Below, piece by piece: positions 47,518 through 59,746 of a stretch of DNA of 64,000 nucleotides; within the stretch, counting starts at the first letter, position 1; each line of letters starts with the position of its first letter. The translations under genes were made by a program, and so were the position numbers. The notes under the pieces are model-generated. The model made no database searches. It was not told the DNA's origin and worked only from the letters and a program-made list of their open reading frames with translations. The DNA comes from Plantago ovata. Lineage: Eukaryota > Streptophyta > Magnoliopsida > Lamiales > Plantaginaceae. The DNA lies in assembly GCA_028274465.1 (NCBI GenBank), contig CM051458.1, positions 99,650,855-99,714,854 on the forward strand, in the 5' to 3' direction.

Positions 47518-48581
47518 CGTTGAATTAGTTATGTATTAAATTATTAATCAAATTCTTTGAAAGATTTAGTTAGTAAAATTAAGCAAGAAGTGATCGATCA
47601 TCATTATATAGAGTACAATAATTTAATTTTGTTCAATACTTGAGGAATAATTTTGTTCAATACCAAAGCTGTAAAATTAATATTGTTCCTAATAAAGCTG
47701 TACAATATAGTAATGTTGTTCAATACTTGAGGAATAATTTAATTTTACAGCTTTGGTATTTGCTCATTGTGTTGTTTTTGACATTTTGTTTGTGTTGCTG
47801 ATGAACAGAACAGAACCGAATCGAACACATAGGAGGCAAGATATTTAAAAATGGACAGCAAGATGAAGATTACAAGGTGTTTAATTTGTTTAATATTATT
47901 CATAATGTAACAGACAAGTGAATATGGAGCCAGAAAGGGCAAGAGTAAGCAGAGGAATGGGATTCATTTTATTTGAAAGTTCACCTTATAGAGTCTATCG
48001 TTTAGATCAGTACATTAAAATTAAATTCAATTGGTAAATGACACTAAATCAGTAGCAAGTAGCAGCAACCCACTTATTTATTTCTCCAAATTTCAACAGA
48101 AAAGAACCATGCCAATAGACGCACTAATTCCTGCTCAACAGAATGTAAAATGAAAACCTAAAGTATAAATAAGAACCACAGAAATAAGTACTTAGTCCCT
48201 AGAACGAATTCAAACTCTTGACAAAGAGGAACAATAATCTGCTAATTTATACCAGCAACAAGGTTTCATTAATTACTTCGTGTTGGTGACGTCTAGTGGA
48301 GTACGTCTGCAACATGACATTGGTATATAACTCGATTATTCCTGGTTATCTGAACCAATGCATGACAGTGTGTCATGCATTCTAAACAGCTACTACATCA
48401 TTCAGACGAGTTTGCTGCTTATTTGGGTAGCTCTTCTGTTGATACAAATGATCCGCCAAGTAGGCAAGTACAGTAAGTATAGATGTCGATATCACATTGA
48501 ACACCATTCTGTAATAAAGTCAAATCACAAATTGAAAAGCACTGCCAGAACCTCAAAATGTTAGCCTTCTCCAACAAGACT
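47518..48581. other. intergenic, OPR promoter with fold-back repeat
   Basis: It contains the OPR promoter (minus strand) and the NDUFAF6 3' UTR. A fold-back and direct repeat cluster lies at 47625-47757. There is no gene. Confidence 0.55.
47625..47757. repeat. mixed direct and inverted repeat upstream of OPR
   Basis: GTTCAATACTTGAGGAATAAT occurs at about 47632 and 47717 in the same direction (here shortened). CCAAAGCTGTAAAATTA (about 47663) is inverted as TAATTTTACAGCTTTGG (about 47741). The arms could fold into a hairpin with a loop of about 60 bp, roughly 150-240 bp upstream of the OPR ATG. Confidence 0.75.
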
Positions 48582-49493
48582 TTAATATTTTCCTCTCCAT
48601 GAATACCACTTCAGCTTTAACTGGAACCACAATGGAGGAATTCCAAGAATACCTCGCGTTAATCTTGGATCAAACACATCAAACTGAACACGACTCAGTG
48701 TGTCAAGGACAACCTGTGTAGGCACAGCTGGGAGAAGCACTGGAAGAGCCTCAGGAGGCACTGTTCCAGCTAACTGACGTGCTTTCTGCAGATGTGCATT
48801 AGCAACAGAAGCAATATCAAAAACTGCATTGCTCAGTCCCTCACGAGAATCCATCCGGATTTCATGTTGTCCATTATGATTTATCAGCAGCCCATGTTTT
48901 TCAGCCACTTCAATTGGTATATACGGAAAATGGCGCTTCCGGTTAGCATGGTAAGGCAGTGACTTGAGAAGCAACAGAAGTCCACTTGCCTTGCCTATAT
49001 GTGAGACAGCATGATCCGCTGTGGTAGAGTTAATGCCACCTGCCTGAAGTGTTGAGTATAAAATTGTTGACACTGTATCTTCAGCATACTTCTCTAATTC
49101 TTGTACAGATTTCGGAATATCAGTAATCTCTCTTTTCGCATCATTAATCCGAGCCTCAACCGATCGCTTTAACCAACTCTTGCTGACTTTATGCTCAGAT
49201 ATAACGGAAGAGAGTGCTAGGGCTACTGGATGCTCAATTAATTTGTTCGAAAATATCTTGTCAATGGTTTCTTGCCACCATAATAGTCGCATGAGGCCAA
49301 TTCTCGGATCAGAAGCAACATCTACAGCTCTGGCCGTTTCAACATTGAATGCCCGGAGTGCAAACGCGGATTTACGCATGTTTGGTGGAAGTTCAAGAAG
49401 ACAAAGATAGTGGTGATAGTCATAGTTCCGCACCTGCTGAACACAATAGGAAAAGGCAGCCCGTGCGCCACTAGATGCGGAAGAACCACTCAT
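48582..49493 (-). CDS. NDUFAF6-type complex I assembly factor
   Basis: Single coding exon, 303 residues, starting at MSGSSASSGARAAFSYCVQQ. The preceding TTGCAG splice site (about 49515) and an upstream exon near 50217 imply a 5' UTR intron. It belongs to the squalene/phytoene synthase fold but is the mitochondrial branch: VRNYDYHHYLCLLELP, FALRAFNVETARAVD, RLLWWQETIDKIF, HIGKASGLLLLLKSLPY, HFPYIPIEVAEKHGL, RGILGIPPLWFQLKLKWYSWRGKY. Human NDUFAF6 is needed for assembly of respiratory complex I, notably ND1. The plant homologue (At1g62730-like) is less studied. The aspartate-rich prenyl diphosphate motifs of true synthases are not conserved, as expected for this branch. Confidence 0.9.
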   Translation of the reverse strand: MSGSSASSGARAAFSYCVQQVRNYDYHHYLCLLELPPNMRKSAFALRAFNVETARAVDVASDPRIGLMRLLWWQETIDKIFSNKLIEHPVALALSSVISEHKVSKSWLKRSVEARINDAKREITDIPKSVQELEKYAEDTVSTILYSTLQAGGINSTTADHAVSHIGKASGLLLLLKSLPYHANRKRHFPYIPIEVAEKHGLLINHNGQHEIRMDSREGLSNAVFDIASVANAHLQKARQLAGTVPPEALPVLLPAVPTQVVLDTLSRVQFDVFDPRLTRGILGIPPLWFQLKLKWYSWRGKY

Positions 49494-50394
49494 CAGTTGC
49501 AACAGTTCACTTCTGCAAGCAATTACAAATGAGATAATTATGTTACTCGTGCTCATGACAAAGAACTCAAGATCTAGCATTCCTTTAAAAGTCCCCAAAC
49601 TAAATATACGATCCAAGGTAGAAAAAGAAGTGACACTTGGAATCTCTCTATGTATTGGAAAACCTACATATTGATCGAAATTTCTGTATCTATTCTCCTC
49701 TCTTAGCATTTCATAACCAACTCTAACTTCGTCTATAAGCAAAGAAACAATTTAATATCTAGGATCCCCAACTAAAATGGACCTTGTTTAACCTTCTAAA
49801 GTCTAAGCCTTGTCAAGATAGCCACTTCTCTGCCAGGATTCTCCCATTCTGTAATTGAGCACGAATGCCAACAAGATAAAAGGTTCACCCAGATGATGAG
49901 ACAGCATCAAATAGACGTGTTTTTTATGTGATAATAGCAATAAGCCCACACAAACAAGATCACAAGACCATATGTAAACTCAGTAAATACAGAGAACAAA
50001 CAACAAAAACCAAGTGCAATTGAAGCAACCATAAAGTTTCACATCTACATACATGGTTCAAAACCAGTCCAGATCAGCTGAGAATGAGATATTGATTCTG
50101 TAAAATAACAATTGAAAGATAAAACGCAAGTCCATGAATCCAATCCAATGTCCGATATAAGACGGAAAAGAAAAGGCAACAAGAAATTGGTTAGTACCTT
50201 TGAAATGAAAGAAGAGCTTGCAACTGTTCCACGACCACACTCCAGGCAGCTGCAATTGAAACGAGACTAAATAAATTAGGTTGCAATTGGGAGGCTTTTG
50301 GACTTTGGAGTCCAGGAAGAAGGTAAATGAAAACAAGTGCGTCTGACGTAATTAAAGTATTTTATAAAAAATACTAACCACTGGAATCCAACAA
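49494..50394. other. NDUFAF6 5' UTR, intron and promoter
   Basis: The minus-strand leader exon ends at a TCAAAG|GTACTA donor near 50203, and the intron runs to about 49515. Long ORFs here are chance intron reading. The promoter lies close to the tRNA gene, which reads the other way. Confidence 0.55.
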
Positions 50395-50467
50395 GCGCCT
50401 GTAGCTCAGTGGATAGAGCGTCTGTTTCCTAAGCAGAAAGTCGTAGGTTCGACCCCTACCTGGCGCG
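50395..50467 (+). tRNA. tRNA-Arg(CCT)
   Basis: A 73-nt cloverleaf. Acceptor GCGCCTG pairs with CTGGCGC (one T-T mismatch at pair 6). The D arm is GCTC...GAGC, the anticodon arm TCTGT-TTCCTAA-GCAGA with anticodon CCT (reads AGG), and the T arm GTAGG-TTCGACC-CCTAC, with discriminator G. A-box TAGCTCAGTGG and B-box GGTTCGACCCC are intact. No intron. It lies between the divergent NDUFAF6 promoter and the 3' end of the FAR1-related gene. Confidence 0.97.
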
Positions 50468-50895
50468 GAGTGTTTTTCATTTTTAATTTTCCTTTCAGAA
50501 TTTTGGGCATAAAAACTTGTACTAGTACACAATAAGCGTCTGAAGTTTGAATTGCCAATAAAGAAATTTACTCAATCTTGCACACTGCCATATTTTACAT
50601 GCTGTAAGAAATGAGAATCAAATACGAGAGCAATATAAGAGAGAGAATTGTCAATCCTTCCATTCACATCTCTGCAGCAAGTTTTGGGCGGAAAAGATTA
50701 ACCCAAATTTAGTTTGCTTTTCTACTCACCAAAATAACTAGAGTTTAGAACAACATTTGAGACAAAAAATACAACTCAGAAGTCAGATGTTACATCTCAA
50801 AAGTCAAATCCTTTGTATTGCACTTTCTCCATTTTTCTGTACAGATGTTCCACTAATGGCAGCTTTGCTCCTCCATGGTGAAGTCAATTGTGTCT
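50468..50895. other. short intergenic and FRS 3' UTR
   Basis: A Pol III terminator follows the tRNA, then the 3' UTR of the minus-strand FAR1-related gene. Nothing else is seen. Confidence 0.6.
50473..50477 (+). terminator. Pol III T-run terminator
   Basis: Five T six bases after the tRNA 3' end, with a second T-run (CATTTTT) right behind it. Confidence 0.85.
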
Positions 50896-53800
50896 TTACA
50901 CACGGTGTATGGAAGACTGCTCTCTCATACCAACCGTAGAGATGGGTTGTTCTCTAATCTGAGCCAGAAGAATAGAAACTTGCTCGGTTGCCCAGTCTAA
51001 CCGCTCATCAGATTTTGCGGATTCAGTTATCAAAGTCGACACCATACTCTGCAACAGCTGAATCCTTGCTGTACGATCATTTTGAGATGCCCGGATATGC
51101 TTGTTGGATGGCAAGCTGATCCGGCGCCACCTGAGAAGCAAGTAATCTTCTGGGATTTGGAAGCAATTTACAGTTGAAAGAACTCGGAGAGCATGCCTGC
51201 AGAGGATTCCGGAGAACTCAAAGTGGCGGCAGCTACAACTAATAATACCTTCACGTGGGGCCCAATAAACCTTTCGACCTCCATCAACTTTTGTGTGGTG
51301 TCTAACAAGATGATAGTCTTCCATCTGGTATGACGCGTAATGAGCAGCCATAACAAACTGTTCTTGGAGCTTAAGGAATGCAAATGGGGTGAGAATTGAG
51401 GCCGCGTGAGATTCCATGGGGGCACCGGTTTTCAGGCTTATGTTTTGTATGTTCTGCTGCATTATCTGTTGTTCTCCAGCTTGATCCTTAAAATCCACTG
51501 CAACTGCTACCTGATTGAAACCCATAAGTAAAGATATAAGAAGAACGAATATAGCCAACTATTCTTTAAAAGCATACCACAGATTATCTTTATGCATGTG
51601 TATTTGTGATTCATTGATAAATTTCAATCCATATTGTATTTAACTATTTTTAGCACCCAACCCTGAACTAATTCAGGACACAAAATCAAACAGTATCACA
51701 ATCAAATTCCCTAAAATCAGAAAACAGTATTTGAAACTCAACAAAAATAATTTTATTCAACATAAATCACAAACACCCAACTGCAATGCTAAAAACCCTC
51801 TTGGCCTAATTTGCTGCAAGCACAAGAAGTGTTGACTACAATAGCTGATAGTGTATTATACGTACATTTTCTTCGTGCAATGAAACTGATGAATAAGAAG
51901 CACACGACATTTCACAGCTGTATTACAAAGGATAGTTTGGAACCCCTAAAGATTTTAACACGGGTCAATGATCAACTTTTTACATATATACCAAATTCTT
52001 AAACTGATCCACAAGACCATCAGCAAATTTTCTTTGACCAAATTTCCCTAATATGACTGCTTCAGTATAGATAAATAATCAATCTCTTATTATTCATAAT
52101 AAAGGTTTGTGGTAAAAGTGTAAAATTGGCAAAAGATCACAGACACGGCAACACATAACCGAGATGCAAACATATAGAAATGTAAGAATGCGGGTATATG
52201 CATGTAGACATATATATAGGAATTTCTTTATCAGAACATACATAATTGTGTGCATTAATGATTAATGTGTTTGCGTTCGCAAAATAAATTCCCAGAATTT
52301 TGCCAACAAAGGATTGCAAAGTTACCAATTTCATCACAACATTGTTATAAGTTGATTAAACTTGTGTATCAGAATATGAGAACATAAATTTAACAAAGGC
52401 CTCAAGTACAATGCTGCTGCATAATTTATCTTACCTGTTCCACAAAATGTGCAAGCCTGGACTGAGCACTTAGAAACCGCTGAATGAAACCATTAATTGA
52501 CTTTGACAGTGCAGGAGTTGTGGTAATTTCAGCGAAAAAATGACTTCTCAAGTATGGCAATGCCCAAAGATTTCTTAAGGCATACAAACTAGCAATGTGC
52601 CGGTTTGTATGCAAATTAAAAGAATTTAGCATATCTCTCCAACCCAATTCAAAATCCTCAATTGTTTCCAGATTATACAGTCGGTAGAACTCAGCCTTCC
52701 ACTCATTGTAGCGTTCTCCTAGAATAGCATTGAACCATGATGGGAATTTCGACACAATAAGCCATATGCAAAGAGCATTTTTGCTGGTTGGCATCTCCAT
52801 TGCTATTGCTTCTTTGAGGTACGTGTTCTGGTCAGTCAATATTGTCTGTGGAGCTCTACCATTTACGAATCCAAGGAAAGCCTTCAAGTAAAAATCAAAA
52901 GCCAGCAGTTAATCAGCAGACACATGAACTGATGCACTAAAACAGTGTTAGTCAGATGTTGATGATAGTAGAATATCTGAGAATAGGCTAAAGTTCCTAT
53001 AGAAACTACTATGAACACCAAAGCAAGCAAACACTTGATTATTACTCAGAGTCCGTGACAAATAGCAAGGCAAGGCAAACAAGTGCTTCACTTAATTTCA
53101 TGTTTTAGAGTAAAAGCAAAACTGCCAAAGTGTAGAACCCAGCAGAAAGTATTTTTGCTAACTTAAAATGTCAATTAGAATTATTTCTGACATTCAGCAA
53201 CCCATAGTTAGTGGCATGGTAAAAAAATATTCTGCAGGTTAACTATATATATGCTGCACTGTTATCACTTTTTACCTTCAATGCCCAGCAATATGACCTT
53301 AGATTTTCCTCTCGAAGAAACACGCAACCAAAGAAGCAGGGCATCCCGTAATTGTTTATCCCTACCCATATTCCAAGAGGCATGTCAAAAGCAGTCAACC
53401 GGTGAGTTGTATCAAAGACCACTGCATCACCAAAAATCTCATAAGACTCGATAGATGAGGCATACGACCAAGCTATATTTTCCAACCTGCCATTAGAATC
53501 AAGCGTAAACTCAAACTTGAAGTTTGGATCCTTATCCTTAATACTCCTGCACATTCTCAGGAAATCTATACTATCATCCTCCGAGTCTACTTTTCTAAAA
53601 GTCTGAAGTAGATTCCTAACATCTTTCTCAGTGAAAGGTAGAGACCCCGGTTCCAAGTTCTTTTCCAGTTCCAATAGCCTCATCATCTGTTGCACAGTAA
53701 TCTCAGACTTGGCAAACATGAAAAGTCTTTCCCTGTCCGGTTCTGATATGCTTCGGTACGCAGGAAGAAAACGCACTTGACTTGGCTCCAAAAGTTCATG

Positions 53801-54253
53801 ATTATGGTGGTTCCCGAAGCCTGTAATCCGCCACTCTGGTAATCCTAATACAGAAGATTTACTTATACGCATATAAGCTTGACATCCACACCGCGAAGAT
53901 TTCCTGTTCCGTTGGGGTTTATTTACACCCGATGCTTTTGTAGGCGTATTTCCAGCACGATGACAGACAAAGTAACGCCTAGTGAGACCTTTCCCAACAC
54001 CATCTTTACCCTCGGTCCTGTGTCTCCGGATTGAAAACCCACAACGCTTAGCAAATTCAGCATAGAATTCATAAGCAGCGTCATGAGTGGGAAAACGCTG
54101 GCCAATAAACGGCACAATATAACTTGTGGTTTCTAAGCATAATCTCGTCTCATCCTGTGACTCCTCCGCGCTGCTCATATCATCAAATGACAAAGATCTC
54201 TGATCCAAAGGATCATCGTACATTAGCATCATCCGTGTAGCATCTTCAGACAT
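50896..54253 (-). CDS. FRS11: FAR1-related sequence protein, FRS11-like
   Basis: Three coding exons on the minus strand, 54253-53276, 52881-52435 and 51510-50896, all phase 0, give 679 residues, matching the length of Arabidopsis FRS11. The FAR1/FHY3 family derives from Mutator-like transposases and acts as nuclear transcription regulators in light and development. Seen: an acidic N-terminus; a FAR1 zinc-binding domain at about 60-153 (YEFYAEFAKRCGFSIRR, FVCHRAGN, RCGCQAYMRI, GNHHNHELL); the MULE-type core (DAVVFDTTHRLTAFDMPLG, APQTILTDQN); and a SWIM zinc finger (IISCSCRHFEFSGILCRHAL). The ORF can be read upstream of the ATG, but relatives start at MS-D, so I chose 54253. A 5' UTR intron (about 54308-54554) is likely. 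The gene is intact. The window shows no MULE ends around it, consistent with long domestication. Confidence 0.95.
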
Positions 54254-55419
54254 GATAGGGCCCAAAATATGTTCACAATCAATGCTAAATTCGACCAAAT
54301 CTTAAACCTGTAAATTACACTGCTAAAAATCAATGCAGGCAAAAAATAGTCAACACCGAGCTACTGAATCAGACTAAGCGTCAAAGTGCAAGCTCAAACC
54401 ACAGCTAAACAAGGAAACTACAGTACTAGAAATGAAAACAATGCGAGTAACCAACTAGAACAGCTAAAACATGGAATTCAGGACTAATAGCATTCAAAAG
54501 CATCAAAATCTAAAGAGCTGATGAAATATTGAAGAGCAGGTTTAGATCACTCACAGTGTTCACATGACGAAGCTCAGATTCCGTCAATCAAGGGACCAAT
54601 CAATCTGCAGGTAATGAATCGCACATTGAGGAGAGTACAAGTGTCGGTGTGTATTCAAGGTCTGTGTGTATCTAATTGCACGTTAATTGCAGAGGATTGA
54701 GGATCAGTGATCGGATGAAGAAGCGAGGAAGAAGGAAGGAACCCTAAATTGCGCAGGTGTGTAATGAAAGCGGCGCACGATACTATATGGCGCCGTGAAT
54801 ATCGTGTCTTTCTCTATCCATATATGTCGCTTTTTCGTAACGCGATTACTCTCAATAACCCAAGTCTCAAATTTACCATTTACCTTTTCTATTTTTTTTT
54901 TTTTTTTTTTTTCCTTTATACTTTTATGTACGCAACAAAATTAAAAATAGGGTCATTCGTTGTTCAGGGTTTAGGGTTTAAAAATATATTACTAATCAAA
55001 CTTATCATAAATACCTGCCTTGTATATATCAAAATTATCGTTAGTTATTACACATTATTTTGTTCATCACGAATCTATCCTTATGATTAGGATTTATGTG
55101 AGTTCAAGTCGGCGATTGAAGAGTTGGAAAATTGTTGGCCAATCGGTAAAATAGAAAGAATAATGAAAATTCTTGTGTGTGAAAAGAAATGACAGAGAGG
55201 ACTTAAAAGTAGCATGAAAAGAGACGGGGATTTACACAATTGTGGTGGGAAGAAGATGAAATTGTGAGTTGTGAGGAAGGAAAGAAGAGTAGCAAAGCTG
55301 GAAAATGATACTTAGGAGCACACTAAGCCGCATATTAAACTCTTACTATATACACCAAATTAGCTACACTAAACTATCAGTTTGGCTTTTTCAAAGAAGC
55401 TACGGGATGTTTCTATTAA

Positions 55420-55710
55420 CATGAGTTGCTAGCACTTCGGGAAGGAGGACTGAGTCTTGCTTGGGACAAAGGTATGAACAAATTGAAGTCGATATTGACT
55501 CGGAAGTAGTTTTTCGAGCTCTTTACGGGTGAGACAATTGGCCATCAGTGACGAAATTTGTTAATCATTCTTTAAGAGATTGTTCTGGATAACGAAATTA
55601 ATACACACTCGACGAGATGGCAATGGCAATGAGCGGATCATTTAGTGAAGATGGGAGGGGTTATTCATTTGGAAAGAACCCCACCATCTTCAGTTTTGTT
55701 GTTACATAAT
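55420..55710 (+). mobile_element. LINE-derived RNase H fragment
   Basis: Conceptual pieces read LLALREG, GLSLAWDKG, QIEVDIDSEVVFRALYG, DNWPS, HTRRDGN and ADHLVKMG, the order and motifs of the RNase H domain found at the end of plant LINEs (AELxALxxGLxLAxxxG, DSxxVVxxL, HxxRxxNxxAD.LAxxG). The pieces lie in more than one frame with stops between, so the copy is long dead. No reverse transcriptase part or A-tail is seen next to it. Confidence 0.75.
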
Positions 55711-56270
55711 AATATTGGACACAATATGTACGTCCATATGATTTACTGGTTTACTAGTACTAAAGTAGAGTTATATAAGAGAGAGAGTCTATTTGGTTGT
55801 GAATTGAGTAAATCATCATCTGTAACAACACAAATCATTAAACTAAAAAATAATGTCATGATTTGTGCTCCAAACTAAACTTGTCAACATAAATGTATAA
55901 GTACTTTCTACCCATAATACATGTGATGTTTCTCTTTAAAAAAGAAAAATAATAATAAATCCCTTGCTTATGATAATAGTTGAAGGGTAGACCATAAATT
56001 AAAATACTAATACACTCCCATGCATGACAATCAAAACCTTAATCACTTCCTAACACGATTTGGTTATATTCCAGCTAAAAAGTCAGCGCATGAACGGTCG
56101 GTCTGCATGTTCTGTCTAATATTGTACACTACTCCATCATTGGGCTTGGGCACACAAGAAACATTCTATGACAGATTCTCTGCTCTTCATTCCTTATACT
56201 CATGTACAAAACCATACATACAATGATACAAGCTATCTGTCTCTTATCTAATTATTAGCTTATATACGTG

Positions 56271-56278
56271 TATAAATA
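56271..56278 (+). promoter_or_regulatory. TATA box of DUF707 gene
   Basis: TATAAATA lies 64 bp before the ATG at 56335, giving a short leader. The call rests on motif and position only. Confidence 0.55.
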
Positions 56279-56334
56279 CTTTGAGGTGATGAGGCATTAA
56301 TGCTGGATATTTGAAGCACTTGCAAGATAAGAAT

Positions 56335-59218
56335 ATGAGGTGGTTGCCTAGAGTTTCTTCATTCAGCAACAACTCATCATCGATTCCAGTAAACTTTTTC
56401 TTTTCGATGCTGGCTTCTTTAGTTTATCTGTATATTGCTTATTTGTATTTCAAGAACATCTAGCTAATTATCATTCGTCATGCTTCTTTTCAGATTTATG
56501 TACTATCAGGTCGTAAAAGGAGAGTGTTTCTCTACAGTTGGACTGCTACCATGTTACTGGTCGTTTGTGCCGTTTACTTTGTGGGGAGTGCATCTTTATG
56601 GAATAACAATGCCTTGGTATGTCCTACATGACACACTTTCACTCTTTCTGTTGTATGTTGTACGTACTTATGCGCTTTATTTTCTGTTCCTGTACAACTT
56701 TGCAAGCATTCCATAAAAGTCACGTTCGTACGTGCTTAGGCTAAGTTAACAGCAACCGGAGCTGTTAAAACTACTATGAATATGATAGTTCTTCATTAAG
56801 TTTGAGACAGCAAACTGAAGCTTCAAATCTCATTAATGACACCTCTCTATGCATATAAAGATTTCAATTGTACTTGATCACATTCCTCTAAATGGGTATT
56901 CATCAATTTATATGATTATGAGATACTACCTGATAATAATGTTTGATGTATAATCTGCATTTACCTGCATTTACAGGTATTATCAGCAATTGGCACGGAA
57001 AATTGCATGCCTAATGGTAGTCATGTTTTGCCTCGAGGAATTATTGCCAAGACTTCGAACTTGGATATGCAACCTTTGTGGGGGCCTGTGTCAAACAATG
57101 TACGTAACTCTGCAATTTTCGATTGATACGTAACATCTCCCTATATATGATTATATATGTGGAGTCATATGACTACACAGCATTCTTACAAAACTTTCTT
57201 GTCAAATGATGCTGGACATCTTATGTTTGTTTCTATTATCCTTGTAATATCCTCTTTAATTATAATGATGTGCTACTTTTATATTTAAAGCATGAAGTTT
57301 TTGAACCAGGTTAAATCGAATAAAACGAGAGTTCTGCTGGCAATGGCAGTTGGAATAAAGCAAAAAAGTTTGGTATATCCAGTAGTTGAGAAGGTATTAT
57401 TTGTAGGTACCTGTGGGATATGTTTGGTGTGTTTTCCCCCATTTTTCTAAATTTGGATTTGTCTCAGTTTCTTGCAGATGATTTTGATGTAATGCTTTTT
57501 CATTATGATGGTGTGGTGAATGAGTGGGATGATTTAGAGTGGAACCGCAAAGTCATTCATGTCTCTGCCGTGAACCAAACCAAACTGTATTGTCCCTGAG
57601 CTCACCGCACTTTTCAATGATATATATCTACATGCTACACCTCACTATTTTTTAAGAAAATCAACATATGCTCTAAGAACTTTCTATTGATGGCTTAGGT
57701 GGTTTGCTAAACGTTTTCTCCATCCGGATATAGTTGTGGAATATGAGTACATTTTTCTATGGGATGAGGATCTTGGAGTGGAACATTTTAGTCCAAGAAG
57801 GTACATGATATTTGCATCTCATCAAGAAACTATGTTTTAGTCCTTTCCTGATAATGACCTTAACTTTATGCATGCTAAATTGTTTTGCAGATATCTATCT
57901 ATCATCAGGGAGGAAGGTCTTGAAATTTCACAGCCTGGACTTGATGCTAGTACATCAGAGGTACATCATCGCATTACTATACGGAGGAACTCATTACGAG
58001 TCCACAGGTCAGATGTCAGAGAAAGACGGTGTCCTGAATCCTAATATCTATGATATATACATGTCATATGTGAATACTATTGTGACGTGATTATACTTTT
58101 CACTTGCTTTTGCCATGAACAGGAGATACTACAACTTCAGAGGTCAACAGTGCTTTGCCAATAGCACAGCTCCGCCATGTACAGGGTAAGTATACGACCT
58201 CTCTCCGCTTGTGCATTTGCTTGCTCTTCAACTTGTTGGTGTGAAAATTTCGTTCTACTTTATCTCATTCATTCAGTTTCGTGGAAATCATGGCTCCAGT
58301 GTTCTCAAGAGCAGCGTGGCGTTGTGTTTGGTATATGATGCAGGTATGCTCAGATATGCAACTCTTTGATTATCTGTACTTGTCACAATTTGTCATCCAA
58401 ATTATCCCAAAAGATTACATATTTCTGTTTCTGCCTGTACAGAACGATTTGATCCACGGTTGGGGATTTGATATGAAGCTCGGCTACTGTGCTCAGGCAG
58501 GTCTCGAACTCAATTCTCCCTGTACAGAACGATTTATTTTCTTCATTTGCTTATCATCTGTCATTACAGGGTGATCGGACTGTTAAAGTTGGTGTGGTCG
58601 ATGAGGAGTACATTTCTCATCTCGGAGTACCTAGCCTTGGTGGCCGACGAGAAAAGAAGAAGGTATGCATACATCATTCGACATCTTATCATACTCATAA
58701 TCACAGAACAGGATGTCTGGTTTTTTACTTGTACAATCACTGAAGTGTATGAAAATGCAGACTAGTACTACTGGAGATTCCAGTCAAGCTTCAACTCCAA
58801 ACAGTCCACCACCACCTTCTGTATGATCTCTAGATCTAAACTAGACACGTTTGATGTACCGTTTCTCTTGTACGATTTCACAAAGGAATTTTTTTTCTAT
58901 CTGCAGTATATTTCGACTGTGCCAAGCTTTGATAAGAGAGTTGCGGTACGTTAAAAGTTACAAACTTAGAATCCAGTCAGAAAATTATAAACATTGTAGT
59001 CACACAAGTACCAGAAAATGTAGTGACATGGTGTGCAAGGTTTTAGTTCCATCATCTACACCCTGTTTCTAAGGTTTGCTTGCATATGCAATATGCAGAT
59101 TCGCACCCGATCCTCAGATGAAATGAAGATCTTCAGGAAGAGATGGGACAAGGCAGTTGAAGAGGATAACTGTTGGGTTGATCCCTTCGAACAATCCGAG
59201 TCGAAGAACACCAACTAA
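56335..59218 (+). CDS. DUF707 Golgi-type membrane protein
   Basis: Fourteen exons, all in phase, give 405 residues: 56335-56388, 56494-56616, 56977-57099, 57310-57393, 57468-57586, 57699-57800, 57891-58007, 58123-58185, 58277-58343, 58443-58496, 58570-58662, 58761-58820, 58907-58945 and 59099-59218. A basic N-terminus, then one transmembrane helix (TATMLLVVCAVYFVGSASLW), then the DUF707 domain: VLLAMAVGIKQK, DFDVMLFHYDGVVNEW, YEYIFLWDEDLGVEHF, RSTAPPC-like Cys region, VEIMAPVFSRAAWRCVWYMM, GWGFDMKLGYCAQGDR, VGVVDEEYISHLGVPSLGG. The C-terminal tail has a Pro-rich run. Many databases call these 'lysine ketoglutarate reductase trans-splicing related', a label with little support. The WDED motif and type II topology suggest a glycosyltransferase-like enzyme, but activity is unproven. 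Intron 10 uses a GC donor (CAG|GCAGGT). Confidence 0.93.
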
Positions 59219-59746
59219 TCTTACTAGGCCACCCTTAAGACACCTCACCAACGTACATAACTAAAGAACACAGATACAGAGCAGTTTACAAGGCAAAAAT
59301 TCTTAGCACTGATACAGAGATGTATATCATTTAAGTTGTTGAGATTATGTATTCAGTGATCTATTCTTTGGCAATTCAATCTCAAAATGAGTCATGAATT
59401 CATGATCATCAATTAAACCTGAATCACCAGATTTTCAAGAAGATACAAATTTCTCAATCAACTAAAACTAGATGAGACTGAAAAAAAAAAAAAAAAAAAA
59501 ACTGAAATGACACCAAGCCAAAAGATAGTCTAATCTCAATCTTGTAAAGTCAATTCACGAAAAGAATGTCATCAGAAGCTGGTTGGTTATTCAACATCTT
59601 TCAGGAGGCCAAAAAAACTAAATGTTGCTATACATTTCAACTGCAGTAAACAAAACTGTTAGAAGTCGAGTTTTTATCAGACTACCACGACTACTAGTTG
59701 CAAAGGAAGTACGGTCATCATCCTCGTCTCTAAAGATTCTAGATTT
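59219..59746. other. shared 3' region of convergent genes
   Basis: It holds the 3' UTRs of the DUF707 gene (plus) and the GT14 gene (minus), with a run of about 22 A at 59480-59501. No other feature. Confidence 0.6.

Larger units (their letters stand above)
54254..56334. other. divergent intergenic region with LINE fragment
   Basis: It contains the FRS11-like 5' UTR, its intron and promoter (to about 54780), a telo-box-like TTTAGGGTTTA at about 54970-54980, and a long T-run (about 54893-54912). A decayed LINE RNase H fragment is at 55420-55710, followed by the promoter of the DUF707 gene. Confidence 0.6.

Noticed and set aside
48582-49493. Call of a phytoene or squalene synthase
   Set aside because: The fold is shared, but the sequence pattern and the RGILGIPPLWFQ-type ending match the NDUFAF6 branch, and the Asp-rich catalytic motifs are not kept.
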